From JAKFWF01 sp963750535 (GTDB taxonomy: Bacteria > Pseudomonadota > Alphaproteobacteria > Rhizobiales > Hyphomicrobiaceae): 64,000 nucleotides of DNA. Under the pieces are notes generated by a model that was not told where the DNA came from, searched no databases, and saw nothing but the letters and a program-made list of their open reading frames with translations. Location of the stretch: positions 1-64,000 of the forward strand of contig CAVVRF010000027.1 in assembly GCA_963750535.1 (NCBI GenBank), given 5' to 3'. Positions within the stretch are counted from its first letter, which is position 1; each line of letters starts with the position of its first letter. Positions 25,735-34,171 of this stretch are shown one piece after another. Position numbers and translations under genes: made by a program.

Positions 25735-26061
25735 CTATTGAACCGGTGACAGGCGCGTCGGCACGATGCGCTGCACGTGGTTCTTCTCGCGCTCGATCAA
25801 GGTGCCGATCTTCGGTCCCATCGTGGTCTTCCAGAAGTCGCTCTCGTAGCAGTCCTTGTAGAAGCGCACGCGCTCCGCCTCGTTCTCGAAGCGGCGCATC
25901 CAGACGTAGACGCTGTCGTCGGTCTCGCCGCGGAAGCTGCCCGTTATCACCGCGCCCTTGGCGATCTGGAACGGGAACACCTCCTTCTCCATGACGTCGA
26001 TGAACTCGGCCATCTTGCCGGGGCGGACGGTGTACTGGCGAAGCTCGTAGAACGCGGACAT
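25735..26061 (-). CDS. NIPSNAP family protein
   Basis: The protein has 108 residues, starting at MSAFYELRQYTVRPGKMAEF after an AGGAGG site. Those residues and VYVWMRRFENEAERVRFYKDC are the NIPSNAP (dimeric alpha/beta barrel) signature. Function is not established. The frame continues upstream to 26190 but without homology or a ribosome site. Confidence 0.88.
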   Translation of the reverse strand: MSAFYELRQYTVRPGKMAEFIDVMEKEVFPFQIAKGAVITGSFRGETDDSVYVWMRRFENEAERVRFYKDCYESDFWKTTMGPKIGTLIEREKNHVQRIVPTRLSPVQ

Positions 26062-26447
26062 GGGGTTCCTCCTGGAGTGCTCTGATCGTGCCGCGGACGA
26101 GACTAGCGAAATCACGCCCGCACGCGAGGTCCATGCAAGCGGCCGGGCCATGCGAGCGCTGCAGGGCGGAGAGCGCTCCGCTTTCCGCAAGATGCATCCC
26201 TGACGGCGCTGCGGCCCTCATGCCGTCATCCGGCCGAAGGGCGGGATGACGGCGGTGGGGAGGACAGATGCGAGGTAACGTTCGGACGTACTGGTCCAAT
26301 ATCTGCCCATGCGAGCGATGCAGGGCGGCGGCGGAACCGAGGTGGGCGCATCAGTGCCTCGGCAGGGCGTCCGGAACGTCGGGTGGTGAGCCAATGCGGC
26401 CACTCGGACACAATGCTCACGGTCGCTATGACGGCGATCGACCTACG
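26062..26447. other. intergenic region with a hairpin and a 22-base direct repeat
   Basis: No gene is supported. CCGTCATCC at 26223 pairs with GGATGACGG ending at 26252, resembling the GTCATCC elements near 8.8 kb. The motif CATGCGAGCG(C/A)TGCAGGGCGG occurs at about 26148 and again at about 26308, which suggests a small duplication. Confidence 0.6.
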
Positions 26448-26840
26448 TCAGAACCACATGTCCGCCACCCGCCGATCATCACGTGGCAGATCCGCGAAGG
26501 CGTTCAGTCCGTCGAAATGATCGATCGGGAGATTTGCTACGAGTTCCGGCTCTGTCAGGCGAATGTTGACGGCGGTCCAGTGCCGCCCGTCTTTTTCAGA
26601 TTTCACCGCCACATAATGTGTCACGCATCCGCAATTCGGACAAAAGTGAAAATCGATCGCCCCGCGATCGGCGCGACGATACGTGGTCGTCTGGCCGGAT
26701 GAGTGAATGTCATGTCCGATGTAGCCATACGCCCATAGGACACCGTAGCGGCGACAGATCGTGCAATTGCAAGCTGTAACGGATTCAGGGGGTGTGTTGA
26801 GCGTCCAGGTGATGCGCCCACAGTGGCAAGTGCCCTTCAT
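26448..26840 (-). CDS. GFA (CENP-V/Gfa) family zinc protein
   Basis: The protein has 130 residues. Zinc ligands are visible as CHCGRITW, CNCTICRR and FCPNCGCVTHY, the pattern of the glutathione-dependent formaldehyde-activating family. Members bind S-hydroxymethylglutathione or act as small zinc proteins of unknown role. It lies directly downstream (37 bases) of the interrupted cupin gene on the same strand. Confidence 0.88.
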   Translation of the reverse strand: MKGTCHCGRITWTLNTPPESVTACNCTICRRYGVLWAYGYIGHDIHSSGQTTTYRRADRGAIDFHFCPNCGCVTHYVAVKSEKDGRHWTAVNIRLTEPELVANLPIDHFDGLNAFADLPRDDRRVADMWF

Positions 26841-27011
26841 TGTGCCGTTTCCCTTAGTTTGTCCCTTGGCTCGGTCTCACGATTGAGCTGAATAGGGCGT
26901 TCCATCCTTATGGACGAAACGCCCATCCGCATTTGTGCTTTTCATGTCGATATCCGAGCACATGGTCAGGTCGTCAGGATGGCGCGAGCCGATTTCGAGA
27001 TAGACGGCATC

Positions 27012-28034
27012 CATGCCTATCTGCCTAGCTCCGGTTGCGAGAACCATCGGCAGCGGCGGGTTTGTTTGATCAGTGACCGCATGGGCAGCGCCGCGTGCGT
27101 GACGAGTGTTTCGATGACGCGGGCGGCAATTCGACCGACACCCTTGGTTTTGCGGCGGTTGTAGCGGAAGGCGAATTCGTCGAGATAGGCCTGCAGGTGC
27201 TTGTCGCTGACCGCTCCGGCGTGCGTGCCGAGCAGCCAGCGCTTCAGGTTCGAAGTCGACCAGTGACAGGCCTGAACCACGTCGTTCGAAGTCCGCTCGG
27301 CCTTGGTCTGGACGATCCCCTCGTGCGGTCGCGCGCCAAGGCTCGCCGCGTTATAACCGGCGTGCCCGTCGGTGGTGACGGCGCTCTGGGGCGCGATCTG
27401 CCCGTCGGCGAAACGCTTGAGTGTGGCCGCGTCATTGTTGGCTGCGTGGGCGAGACGCACGCGGCCGTTTGGCTCTGCTGCCACCAGAACCAACTCTTTG
27501 TTCGGGCTTCCCCTGCCGCCGACGAGCGCCTCGTCGATCTGCACGAAAGGGCCAAGCGGCTCCCGATCCTCCCGAACCAGAGCCGCGCGCAGCTTGTGCA
27601 GCCAGGTCCAGGCCGTTTCGTAAGAGCCAAACCCCAGTATCCGCTGCAGATCCTTGGCCGAAATGCCGGTCCGCCGCGTGCTGATTTCGAACACGGCGCG
27701 GAACCAGACCTTGAGCGGCTTGCGCGTTTTTTCGAGCAGCGTGCCCGACGTCAGGCTGGTCTGGTGGCCGCAGTCGGCACACTCGAAGGTGCTGCCGTCA
27801 CGGATGGTCCAGACCCGCGTGCTGGCGCATTTTGCGCAGGCCGGTTTGCCGCCCCAGCGGGCCGCGATCCAGTACGCGCGGCAGTGTTCCTCGGTCGCAA
27901 ACCGCGCCTCGAATTCAGTCGCCGTCTTCGGAAAATCCCGCCAAAGATCGTCTTTGTCGTTGCTGGTCATGGCAAACTCCCTGTCGCCATGAAGCTTACA
28001 GGCAAATTACGCCGGAACTAAGCAGATAGGCATG
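27012..28034. mobile_element. IS1595-family insertion sequence
   Basis: The 1023-base element has 22-base terminal inverted repeats, ATGCCTATCTGC(C/T)TAG(C/T)TCCGG, at 27013-27034 and 28012-28033. The nine bases GACGGCATC are present at both borders (27003-27011 and 28035-28043) as the target duplication. IS1595 elements usually make 8-base duplications, so one base may match by chance. The transposase frame is intact, so the copy may be active. Confidence 0.9.
27017..27970 (-). CDS. IS1595 family transposase
   Basis: The protein has 317 residues. An N-terminal zinc ribbon is formed by CAKCASTRVW and CADCGHQTS. The DDE-type ISXO2-like core begins at GPFVQIDEALVGGRG and includes VTTDGHAGYNA and the C-terminal YLDEFAFRYNRRK signature. 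It fills nearly the whole element. No frameshift or stop interrupts it. Confidence 0.93.
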   Translation of the reverse strand: MTSNDKDDLWRDFPKTATEFEARFATEEHCRAYWIAARWGGKPACAKCASTRVWTIRDGSTFECADCGHQTSLTSGTLLEKTRKPLKVWFRAVFEISTRRTGISAKDLQRILGFGSYETAWTWLHKLRAALVREDREPLGPFVQIDEALVGGRGSPNKELVLVAAEPNGRVRLAHAANNDAATLKRFADGQIAPQSAVTTDGHAGYNAASLGARPHEGIVQTKAERTSNDVVQACHWSTSNLKRWLLGTHAGAVSDKHLQAYLDEFAFRYNRRKTKGVGRIAARVIETLVTHAALPMRSLIKQTRRCRWFSQPELGR

Positions 28035-28448
28035 GACGGCATCCCTATCCGACCTGTTTATAAGATGGTGTCCGTTACCGGTGTTTTTGGGAAATGCCGC
28101 GCACTCGCCCGCTCTCAGAACGGTCTCCCCGTTGTCCTCTACGAGGATGAGCTCTCCTTCCAGCACGAATACGAACTCGTCCTCGTGGCTGTGCCAGTGT
28201 CGCTGACTGGACCAATTGCCTGGAGGCAGTCGGGTCAAATTGACTCCGAAGTCGGTCAGCCCGCCGGAATCGCCAAGTCGGCGTCGCTGTCTCTTGCTGG
28301 ACAGGACGCTGAATTCGGGCGGATAAGAGGTTCCCTTGCGCACTGGTATGCTTGATATGTCCACTTTCGGCATGGCAATCCTCCTGCGTGCGCCCTCCGA
28401 GAATAGCGCGTGCCCCAACATCCGCCTCTTGGCCCCAAGCCGGCCCAC

Positions 28449-29366
28449 TCACCCGACGAACTCCGCCCTCCGGTAACCCTGCAGGTAGAGCAGCGCGGTC
28501 AAGTCGCCGTGGGTGATGCTGGCGGCTGCCTCCGCCGCGACGATCGGCTTGGCGCGGTAGGCGACGCCGAGGCCGGCGCTGCGGATCATGTCGAGGTCGT
28601 TGGCGCCGTCGCCGACCGCGAGCGTCGCCTGCGGGTCGAGGCCGCCGTCGTGCGTCAGCCGCTCGAGCGTCGCCTTTTTCGCCTCGCGGCCGAGAATCGG
28701 GCCGACCACGCTGCCGGTGAGCTTGCTGTCGCTGAACTCGAGGACATTGGCATGGTTCTCGTCGAAGCCGACCGCCTTGGCCACCCGATCGGTGAAGAAG
28801 GTGAAGCCGCCGGAGACGAGGGCGGTCGTGGCGCCGGCGGCGTGCATGGTCGCGATCAGGGTGCCGGCGCCCGGCATCAGGCGGATGCGGGTATCGTACA
28901 CGGACTGCAGCTGGGCCCCGGTCAAGCCCGCCAGCAGCCCGAGGCGCTCCTTCAGCGCCGCCTCGAACGGCAGCTCGCCGCGCATCGCCCGTTCGGTGAT
29001 CCGGGCGATCCTCGGCTTGATGCCGAAAACGTCGGCCATCTCGTCAATGCACTCCTGCTGGATGATGGTCGAATCCATGTCGGCGACGAGTAGCTTCTTG
29101 CGCCGCCTGCCGATCTCGCCCTGCACGATGTTGACGTCGAGCGTGATCCCGTTGAAGGCGGTGGCAATGCGCGCGCGCAGGGCGGTGAGCTCGGCGGGAG
29201 ACGCATCCGAGACGAACCGTGCCTGCCATGCCTCGCCGGCGCTCAGCCACTCCGAGTCGAGGCGCTCGCCGGACGCGATCATTTCCCACGCGCGCGTCAC
29301 CACGAAGTCGCTGAGCGAGGGGCGGGCCGGCGGGCTGGTCAGCACCAGGGCATGGGAACGCTTCAT
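28449..29366 (-). CDS. serB: phosphoserine phosphatase
   Basis: The protein has 305 residues, starting MKRSHALVLTSP. The HAD nucleophile motif is VADMDSTIIQQECIDEMAD, motif II is ALVSGGFTFFT and motif IV is LAVGDGANDLDMI. These are SerB features; the enzyme makes serine from phosphoserine in the last step of the pathway. The N-terminal 90 residues form the ACT-like region seen in long SerB forms. It is divergent from miaA with 66 bases between start codons. Confidence 0.95.
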   Translation of the reverse strand: MKRSHALVLTSPPARPSLSDFVVTRAWEMIASGERLDSEWLSAGEAWQARFVSDASPAELTALRARIATAFNGITLDVNIVQGEIGRRRKKLLVADMDSTIIQQECIDEMADVFGIKPRIARITERAMRGELPFEAALKERLGLLAGLTGAQLQSVYDTRIRLMPGAGTLIATMHAAGATTALVSGGFTFFTDRVAKAVGFDENHANVLEFSDSKLTGSVVGPILGREAKKATLERLTHDGGLDPQATLAVGDGANDLDMIRSAGLGVAYRAKPIVAAEAAASITHGDLTALLYLQGYRRAEFVG

Positions 29367-29432
29367 GGAGAGCCTTTGGGATGCCCGTTGCGGGGCTCGC
29401 GGAACCTGCAGTCGTCGCGCTATGAGTGCCTT

Positions 29433-30363
29433 ATGATAGCCAAGCGCGCAGTCCTTATCGCCGGACCGACCGCCAGCGGCAAGTCGGCCCTCGCGCTGGC
29501 AGTCGCCGAACGGATCGGCCGTGCCGCTATCGTCAATGCCGACAGCATGCAGGTCTACCGCGATCTGCGGATTCTGACGGCGCGGCCAGGCGCCGAGGAG
29601 ACGTCGCGGGCGCGCCACGAGCTGTTCGGAATGGTCGACGGCGCCGACCCCTACTCGGTGGCACGCTACGCCGACGACGTTGCCGGCCTGCTGCTGCGGC
29701 TGGCGCGTGACGGACTGGTGCCGATCATCGTCGGCGGCACCGGGCTCTATTTCAAGGCGCTGCTCGAAGGGCTGTCGCCGGTACCCGCGATCGATCCCGA
29801 GGTGCGCGACCAGCTTCGGCGTCAGGCCGACAGCATCGGCGCCGCCGGGATGCACGCGCTGCTCGCGGCCGCCGACCCGGCGATGGCGGCGCGGCTGGCG
29901 CCAACCGACACCCAGCGCATCACCCGTGCGCTCGAGGTGATCAAATCCACCGGGCGGTCGCTGGCGGAGTGGCAGAAGCTGCCGGGGACGCCCGTCATCG
30001 AGCCGGATCTGGCGGCGAGCTTCGTGCTGTCGCCGCCGCGGGACGTGCTGATGGGGCGCTGCGACACGCGCTTCGGGGCGATGATCGCGGCGGGCGCCGT
30101 CGACGAGGTGGCAGCCCTGCATGCCCGCGCTCTACCGCGCGATCTGCCGGTGATGCGGGCGCTCGGGGTCTTGCGCACTCATCGCGCATATCGACGGCCG
30201 GCTGAGCCTGGAAGCGGCTTCGGAGCAGGCCAAGGCCGAGACGCGGCAGTTTGCAAAGCGTCAGGTCACTTGGCTGAAACGACATATGCTTGCGTGGGAA
30301 CATCTCGAAACGCAAGAAATGGAAAGAAATTGCGCCGATATCATTTCGAATATTGATTTTTGA
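29433..30363 (+). CDS. miaA: tRNA dimethylallyltransferase (frameshifted near 30172)
   Basis: After removal of one base the protein has 309 residues. The P-loop GPTASGKSALALAVAE, the NADSMQVYRDL motif and IIVGGTGLYFKAL are diagnostic of MiaA, which prenylates A37 of tRNAs reading UNN codons. Reading is normal until MRALGV. One T too many at 30171-30172 then pushes the sequence out of frame. The correct continuation is LIAHIDGRLSLEAA, then RQFAKRQVTWLKRH and a stop at 30361. The gene lies just upstream of ilvB. Confidence 0.9.
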
Positions 30364-30436
30364 CCCTCGAACCGCCATTCGCATCGGCGGCAATGTGGCG
30401 GCCGACCGCCGGCCACCGCCGAACTGGAGCTGTGAC

Positions 30437-32200
30437 ATGACACGGATGATGACCGGCGCCGAGATGGTGATCAAGGCGCTGCAGGACCAGGGCGTCGAGT
30501 TCATCTTCGGTTACCCCGGCGGCGCGGTGCTGCCGATCTACGACGAGATCTTCCAGCAGGAGAAGGTCAAGCACATCCTGGTGCGCCAGGAGGGCGGCGC
30601 GGTGCACGCGGCGGAAGGCTACGCGCGTTCGACCGGCAAGGTCGGCGTGGTGCTGGTCACCTCCGGGCCCGGCGCCACCAATGCGGTCACCGGTCTCACC
30701 GACGCGCTGCTCGATTCAATTCCCGTCGTCTGCCTCACCGGCCAGGTGCCGACGCACCTGATCGGGTCGGACGCGTTCCAGGAATGCGACACCGTCGGCA
30801 TCACCCGCTCCTGCACCAAGCACAACTGGCTGGTGAAGAACGTCAACGATCTGCCGCGCGTGATCCACGAGGCGTTCCAGGTCGCGCGCAGCGGGCGTCC
30901 CGGTCCGGTCGTGGTCGACATCCCGAAGGACGTGCAGTTCGCCAGCGGCAACTACACCGGACCGTCGGGCGTGCAGCACAAGACCTACCGCCCGAAGCTG
31001 AAACCGGAGCCATCCGGCATCGCGCAGGCGATCGAGCTGATGGCGACCGCCAAGAAGCCGGTGTTCTACACTGGCGGCGGCGTCATCAATTCCGGCCCGA
31101 AGGCGAGCCAGCTGCTGCGCGAGCTGGTCAGGCTCACCGGCTTTCCGATCACCTCGACGCTGATGGGGCTCGGCGCCTATCCGGCATCCGACAAGCAATG
31201 GCTCGGCATGCTCGGGATGCACGGCACCTACGAGGCGAACTGGGCGATGCACGACTGCGACGTGATGATCAACGTCGGCGCCCGCTTCGATGATCGCATC
31301 ACCGGCCGCCTCGACGGCTTCTCGCCGACGAGCCGCAAGATCCACATCGATATCGACCCGTCGTCGGTCAACAAGAACGTGCGTGTCGACGTGCCGGTCA
31401 TCGGCGATGTCGCCTACGTGGTCGAGGAGTTGCTGAGGGCGTGGAAGGCCCGCGCGCCGCAGATCGACAAGGCGGCGCACAAGACGTGGTGGAAGCAGAT
31501 CGACGGCTGGCGGGCGAAGAGGTCGCTCGCCTACAAGCAGTCGGGCGACGTGATCATGCCGCAGTTCGCGGTGCAGCGGCTCTACGAGCTGACCAAGGAT
31601 CGCGATGCATTCATCACCACCGAGGTCGGCCAGCATCAGATGTGGGCGGCCCAGTTCTACCATTTCGAGAAGCCCAACCGCTTGATGACCTCGGGCGGGC
31701 TCGGCACCATGGGATATGGCCTGCCGGCGGCGATCGGGGTGCAGATCGCGCACCCGAAGTCGCTGGTCGTCGACATCGCCGGCGATGCCTCGATCCTGAT
31801 GAACATCCAGGAGATGTCGACGGCGATCCAGTACCGCCTGCCGGTCAAGGTGTTCATCCTCAACAACCAGTACATGGGCATGGTGCGGCAGTGGCAGCAG
31901 CTGCTGCATGGCAACCGCTACTCGGAGAGCTACACCGAGGCATTGCCCGACTTCGTCAAGCTCGCCGAAGCCTACGGCGGCGTCGGCATGCGCTGCGACA
32001 AGGCCGGTGATCTCGACGACGCGATCAAGGAGATGATCTCGGTCGATGCGCCGGTGATCTTCGATTGCCGCGTCGCCAACCTCGCCAATTGCTTCCCGAT
32101 GATCCCGTCGGGCAAGGCGCACAACGAGATGCTGCTCGGCGACGCCAGCGAGGAGAGCATCGACAAGGCCATCACCAAGGAAGGCAAGATGCTAGTGTGA
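30437..32200 (+). CDS. ilvB: acetolactate synthase large (catalytic) subunit
   Basis: The protein has 587 residues from the ATG at 30437, which has GGAG upstream. The catalytic Glu region FIFGYPGGAVLPIYDE, the RQEGGAVHAAEGYARS block, and the ThDP/Mg motif GDASILMNIQEMST...NNQYMGM are all present. It condenses pyruvate, or pyruvate with 2-oxobutyrate, in branched-chain amino acid synthesis. The matching small subunit gene lies 1.4 kb downstream rather than next to it. I see no attenuator in the 73 bases after miaA. Confidence 0.95.
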   Translation: MTRMMTGAEMVIKALQDQGVEFIFGYPGGAVLPIYDEIFQQEKVKHILVRQEGGAVHAAEGYARSTGKVGVVLVTSGPGATNAVTGLTDALLDSIPVVCLTGQVPTHLIGSDAFQECDTVGITRSCTKHNWLVKNVNDLPRVIHEAFQVARSGRPGPVVVDIPKDVQFASGNYTGPSGVQHKTYRPKLKPEPSGIAQAIELMATAKKPVFYTGGGVINSGPKASQLLRELVRLTGFPITSTLMGLGAYPASDKQWLGMLGMHGTYEANWAMHDCDVMINVGARFDDRITGRLDGFSPTSRKIHIDIDPSSVNKNVRVDVPVIGDVAYVVEELLRAWKARAPQIDKAAHKTWWKQIDGWRAKRSLAYKQSGDVIMPQFAVQRLYELTKDRDAFITTEVGQHQMWAAQFYHFEKPNRLMTSGGLGTMGYGLPAAIGVQIAHPKSLVVDIAGDASILMNIQEMSTAIQYRLPVKVFILNNQYMGMVRQWQQLLHGNRYSESYTEALPDFVKLAEAYGGVGMRCDKAGDLDDAIKEMISVDAPVIFDCRVANLANCFPMIPSGKAHNEMLLGDASEESIDKAITKEGKMLV

Positions 32201-32319
32201 GCGGGACGACACGGCGCCGGCGCAAACCGACGCAGAATCGTCCGGGTGCCTCAAATCGGACTTGAGCGCCCGCCAGCTCGTTCTGGCAACGCTGCGCCGG
32301 CATCGAACAGGAACTCGCC

Positions 32320-32826
32320 ATGGGATATCACAACGACAAGTCTGCAGCCACGATGCGCTGGGTGCTGCGGCCGGCGGCGGTGCTTGCGCTGGCCCTGGTG
32401 GCGATGGCGGGTCGCGGCGAGGCGAAGTCTTGGAACCAGGTCGCCAACATCAAGGCGTCGGCGGTCAAGCTTGCCGAGCTGCAGGTCGCCAAGGGCGCGC
32501 TCGGCACATTCGAGTTCATCGCCAACTGCTACCGGACGCACGAGCTGGCCGAGAAATTCGGCGCTTCACTGCAGGGCTGCATGGTGCAGGACTACATCCA
32601 TTCGCGGATCACGGCCGCCGTCTATGCCAAGCTGCCGGAGAGCGAGCGGCAGCGGATGGGCGTGCCGGGCCCGGACGATCTGGTCAACGGCATGCTCGGC
32701 CGGGTCGGCGCCACGATGGCGAAATACAAGCTCACCCAGGCCGACGCCGAGAAATTCATCGCCGACATCGACAAGCACGGCATTCCGGCTTTCACCAAGG
32801 CCCGGTTTCCGAACAGGGCGGATTGA
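32320..32826 (+). CDS. exported protein of unknown function
   Basis: The protein has 168 residues. A signal peptide is likely (RWVLRPAAVLALALVAMAGRGEAKS). The mature part is mostly alpha-helical, has two Cys (IANCYRT, LQGCMVQDY) and no motif I know. It lies between ilvB and a glutathione S-transferase gene, all on the same strand. Nothing in the sequence links it to amino-acid synthesis. Confidence 0.7.
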   Translation: MGYHNDKSAATMRWVLRPAAVLALALVAMAGRGEAKSWNQVANIKASAVKLAELQVAKGALGTFEFIANCYRTHELAEKFGASLQGCMVQDYIHSRITAAVYAKLPESERQRMGVPGPDDLVNGMLGRVGATMAKYKLTQADAEKFIADIDKHGIPAFTKARFPNRAD

Positions 32827-32901
32827 GATGGGCGACATCGCTATCGCGTCAGGATTGGCCTGAGGCCGCAAGAGCAGTTCGCGGGAAGAGGCGACAGGAT
32901 C

Positions 32902-33588
32902 ATGAAACTCGTCATCGGCAACAAGGTCTATTCGTCCTGGTCGCTCAGGCCGTGGATCCTGATGAAAGCGTTCGGGATCGCGTTCGAGGAGACGGTAGTC
33001 TCGTTGCGCTCGAGCGATACCCGCGACCGCATCCTGAAGCATTCGCCCTCGGCCAAGGTGCCGGTGCTGGTCGACGGCGACGTCACCACGTGGGAGACGA
33101 CCGCGATCATCGAGTATCTGGCGGAGAGGTTCCCGCAGCACGCGATCTGGCCGAAGGATGCGAGGGCCCGGGCGCATGCCCGATCGGTCTCGGCCGAGAT
33201 GCACTCGGGCTTTCCAGCGCTGCGGAAAGCCTGCGCCATGGAGGTGACGAAGCGCTTCGCGCCGCGCGATCGCGGCCCGGACGTCGCGGCCGACGTCGCC
33301 CGCATCACCGAGATCTTTTGCGAAGCTCGCGCGAGGTTTGGCGCCGCCGGACCGTTCCTTTACGGCGGCTTCTCGGCCGCCGACGCGATGTTCGCGCCCG
33401 TATGCACCCGGTTTTGGTCCTATGCCATCGCGATCGATCCGGTGAGCCAGAGCTATGTCGATACCGTCCTCGCTCATCCCGCCTACCGGCAGTGGCTCGC
33501 CGAGGCCGCCGCCGAGCCGTGGTACCTCGACGACAACGGCAATGGCGCCGAGACGCTGATCGACGACATGCGCGCAAGGAAGGCTTGA
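32902..33588 (+). CDS. glutathione S-transferase family protein
   Basis: The protein has 228 residues. The thioredoxin-fold N-terminus has NKVYSSWSLRPWILMKAFGI with the likely catalytic Ser, and KVPVLVDGDVTTWETTAIIEYL with the conserved cis-Pro and Glu-Ser/Thr glutathione site (here ETT). The C-terminal helical domain follows with GGFSAADAMFAPV. The family uses glutathione for conjugation, isomerisation or peroxide reduction. It ends seven bases before ilvN. Confidence 0.9.
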   Translation: MKLVIGNKVYSSWSLRPWILMKAFGIAFEETVVSLRSSDTRDRILKHSPSAKVPVLVDGDVTTWETTAIIEYLAERFPQHAIWPKDARARAHARSVSAEMHSGFPALRKACAMEVTKRFAPRDRGPDVAADVARITEIFCEARARFGAAGPFLYGGFSAADAMFAPVCTRFWSYAIAIDPVSQSYVDTVLAHPAYRQWLAEAAAEPWYLDDNGNGAETLIDDMRARKA

Positions 33589-33594
33589 ACCGAC

Positions 33595-34143
33595 ATGCCC
33601 CAGACCCAGAAGCAGTCGCACTACTCCGATCCGCCGGCGAGCCAGGAGATCGTCCAGCGGACGCTGTCGGTCCTGGTCGACAACGAGCCTGGCGTACTGT
33701 CACGCATTGCCGGCCTGTTCTCCGGCCGCGGCTACAACATCGACAGCCTGACGGTAACCGAGACCGAGCACGAGAAGCACCTGTCGCGATTCAACATCGT
33801 GACCCGGGGCACGCCGGCGGTGATCGAGCAGATCAAGAACCAGCTCGAGCGAATGGTGCCGGTGCACCGCGTCGTCGACCTGACGCTGATCGGCGAGCCG
33901 CTGGAGCGCGAGCTTGCCCTGGTCAAGGTCGCCGGCAAGGGCAATGACCGGATCGAGGCACTGCGGCTGGCCGAGATCTTCCGCGCCAGCGTCATCGACG
34001 CCTCGATCGAGCATTTCGTGTTCGAGATCACCGGCCGCACCAGCAAGATCGAGCAGTTCATCTCGATCATGACACGGCTGGGGCTGGTCGAGGTTTCACG
34101 CTCCGGCATCGCCGCCATGGGGCGGGGCAGCGCCGGGCTATAG
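33595..34143 (+). CDS. ilvN: acetolactate synthase small (regulatory) subunit
   Basis: The protein has 182 residues. The ACT domain LSVLVDNEPGVLSRIAGLFSGRGYNIDSL is split by the conserved glycines, and the C-terminal domain contains ELALVKVAGKGNDRIEALR and SGIAAMGRG. It binds valine and activates the IlvB subunit. It follows the GST gene by seven bases. Confidence 0.95.
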   Translation: MPQTQKQSHYSDPPASQEIVQRTLSVLVDNEPGVLSRIAGLFSGRGYNIDSLTVTETEHEKHLSRFNIVTRGTPAVIEQIKNQLERMVPVHRVVDLTLIGEPLERELALVKVAGKGNDRIEALRLAEIFRASVIDASIEHFVFEITGRTSKIEQFISIMTRLGLVEVSRSGIAAMGRGSAGL

Positions 34144-34171
34144 GCGGCGCCGAATTGCCCTCGACACCGTC

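Larger units (their letters stand above)
26877..28373 (-). pseudogene. cupin-domain gene split by an IS1595-type element
   Basis: The 5' part (28373 to about 28035) encodes MPKVDISSIPVRKGTSYPPE and the cupin motif with WHSHEDEFVFVLEGELILVE. The 3' part (about 27011 to 26877) continues YLEIGSRHPDDLTMCSDID and ends GTPYSAQS. Excising 27012-28034 and one target duplicate rejoins the frame through SDRDAVYLEIG. The intact protein would be about 160 residues and is a single-domain cupin of unknown ligand. It is now inactivated. Confidence 0.9.

Noticed and set aside
30150..30363. Programmed +1 frameshift in miaA
   Set aside because: No slippery sequence or conserved stimulator is seen, MiaA is not known to use one, and the same +1 bias affects unrelated genes.
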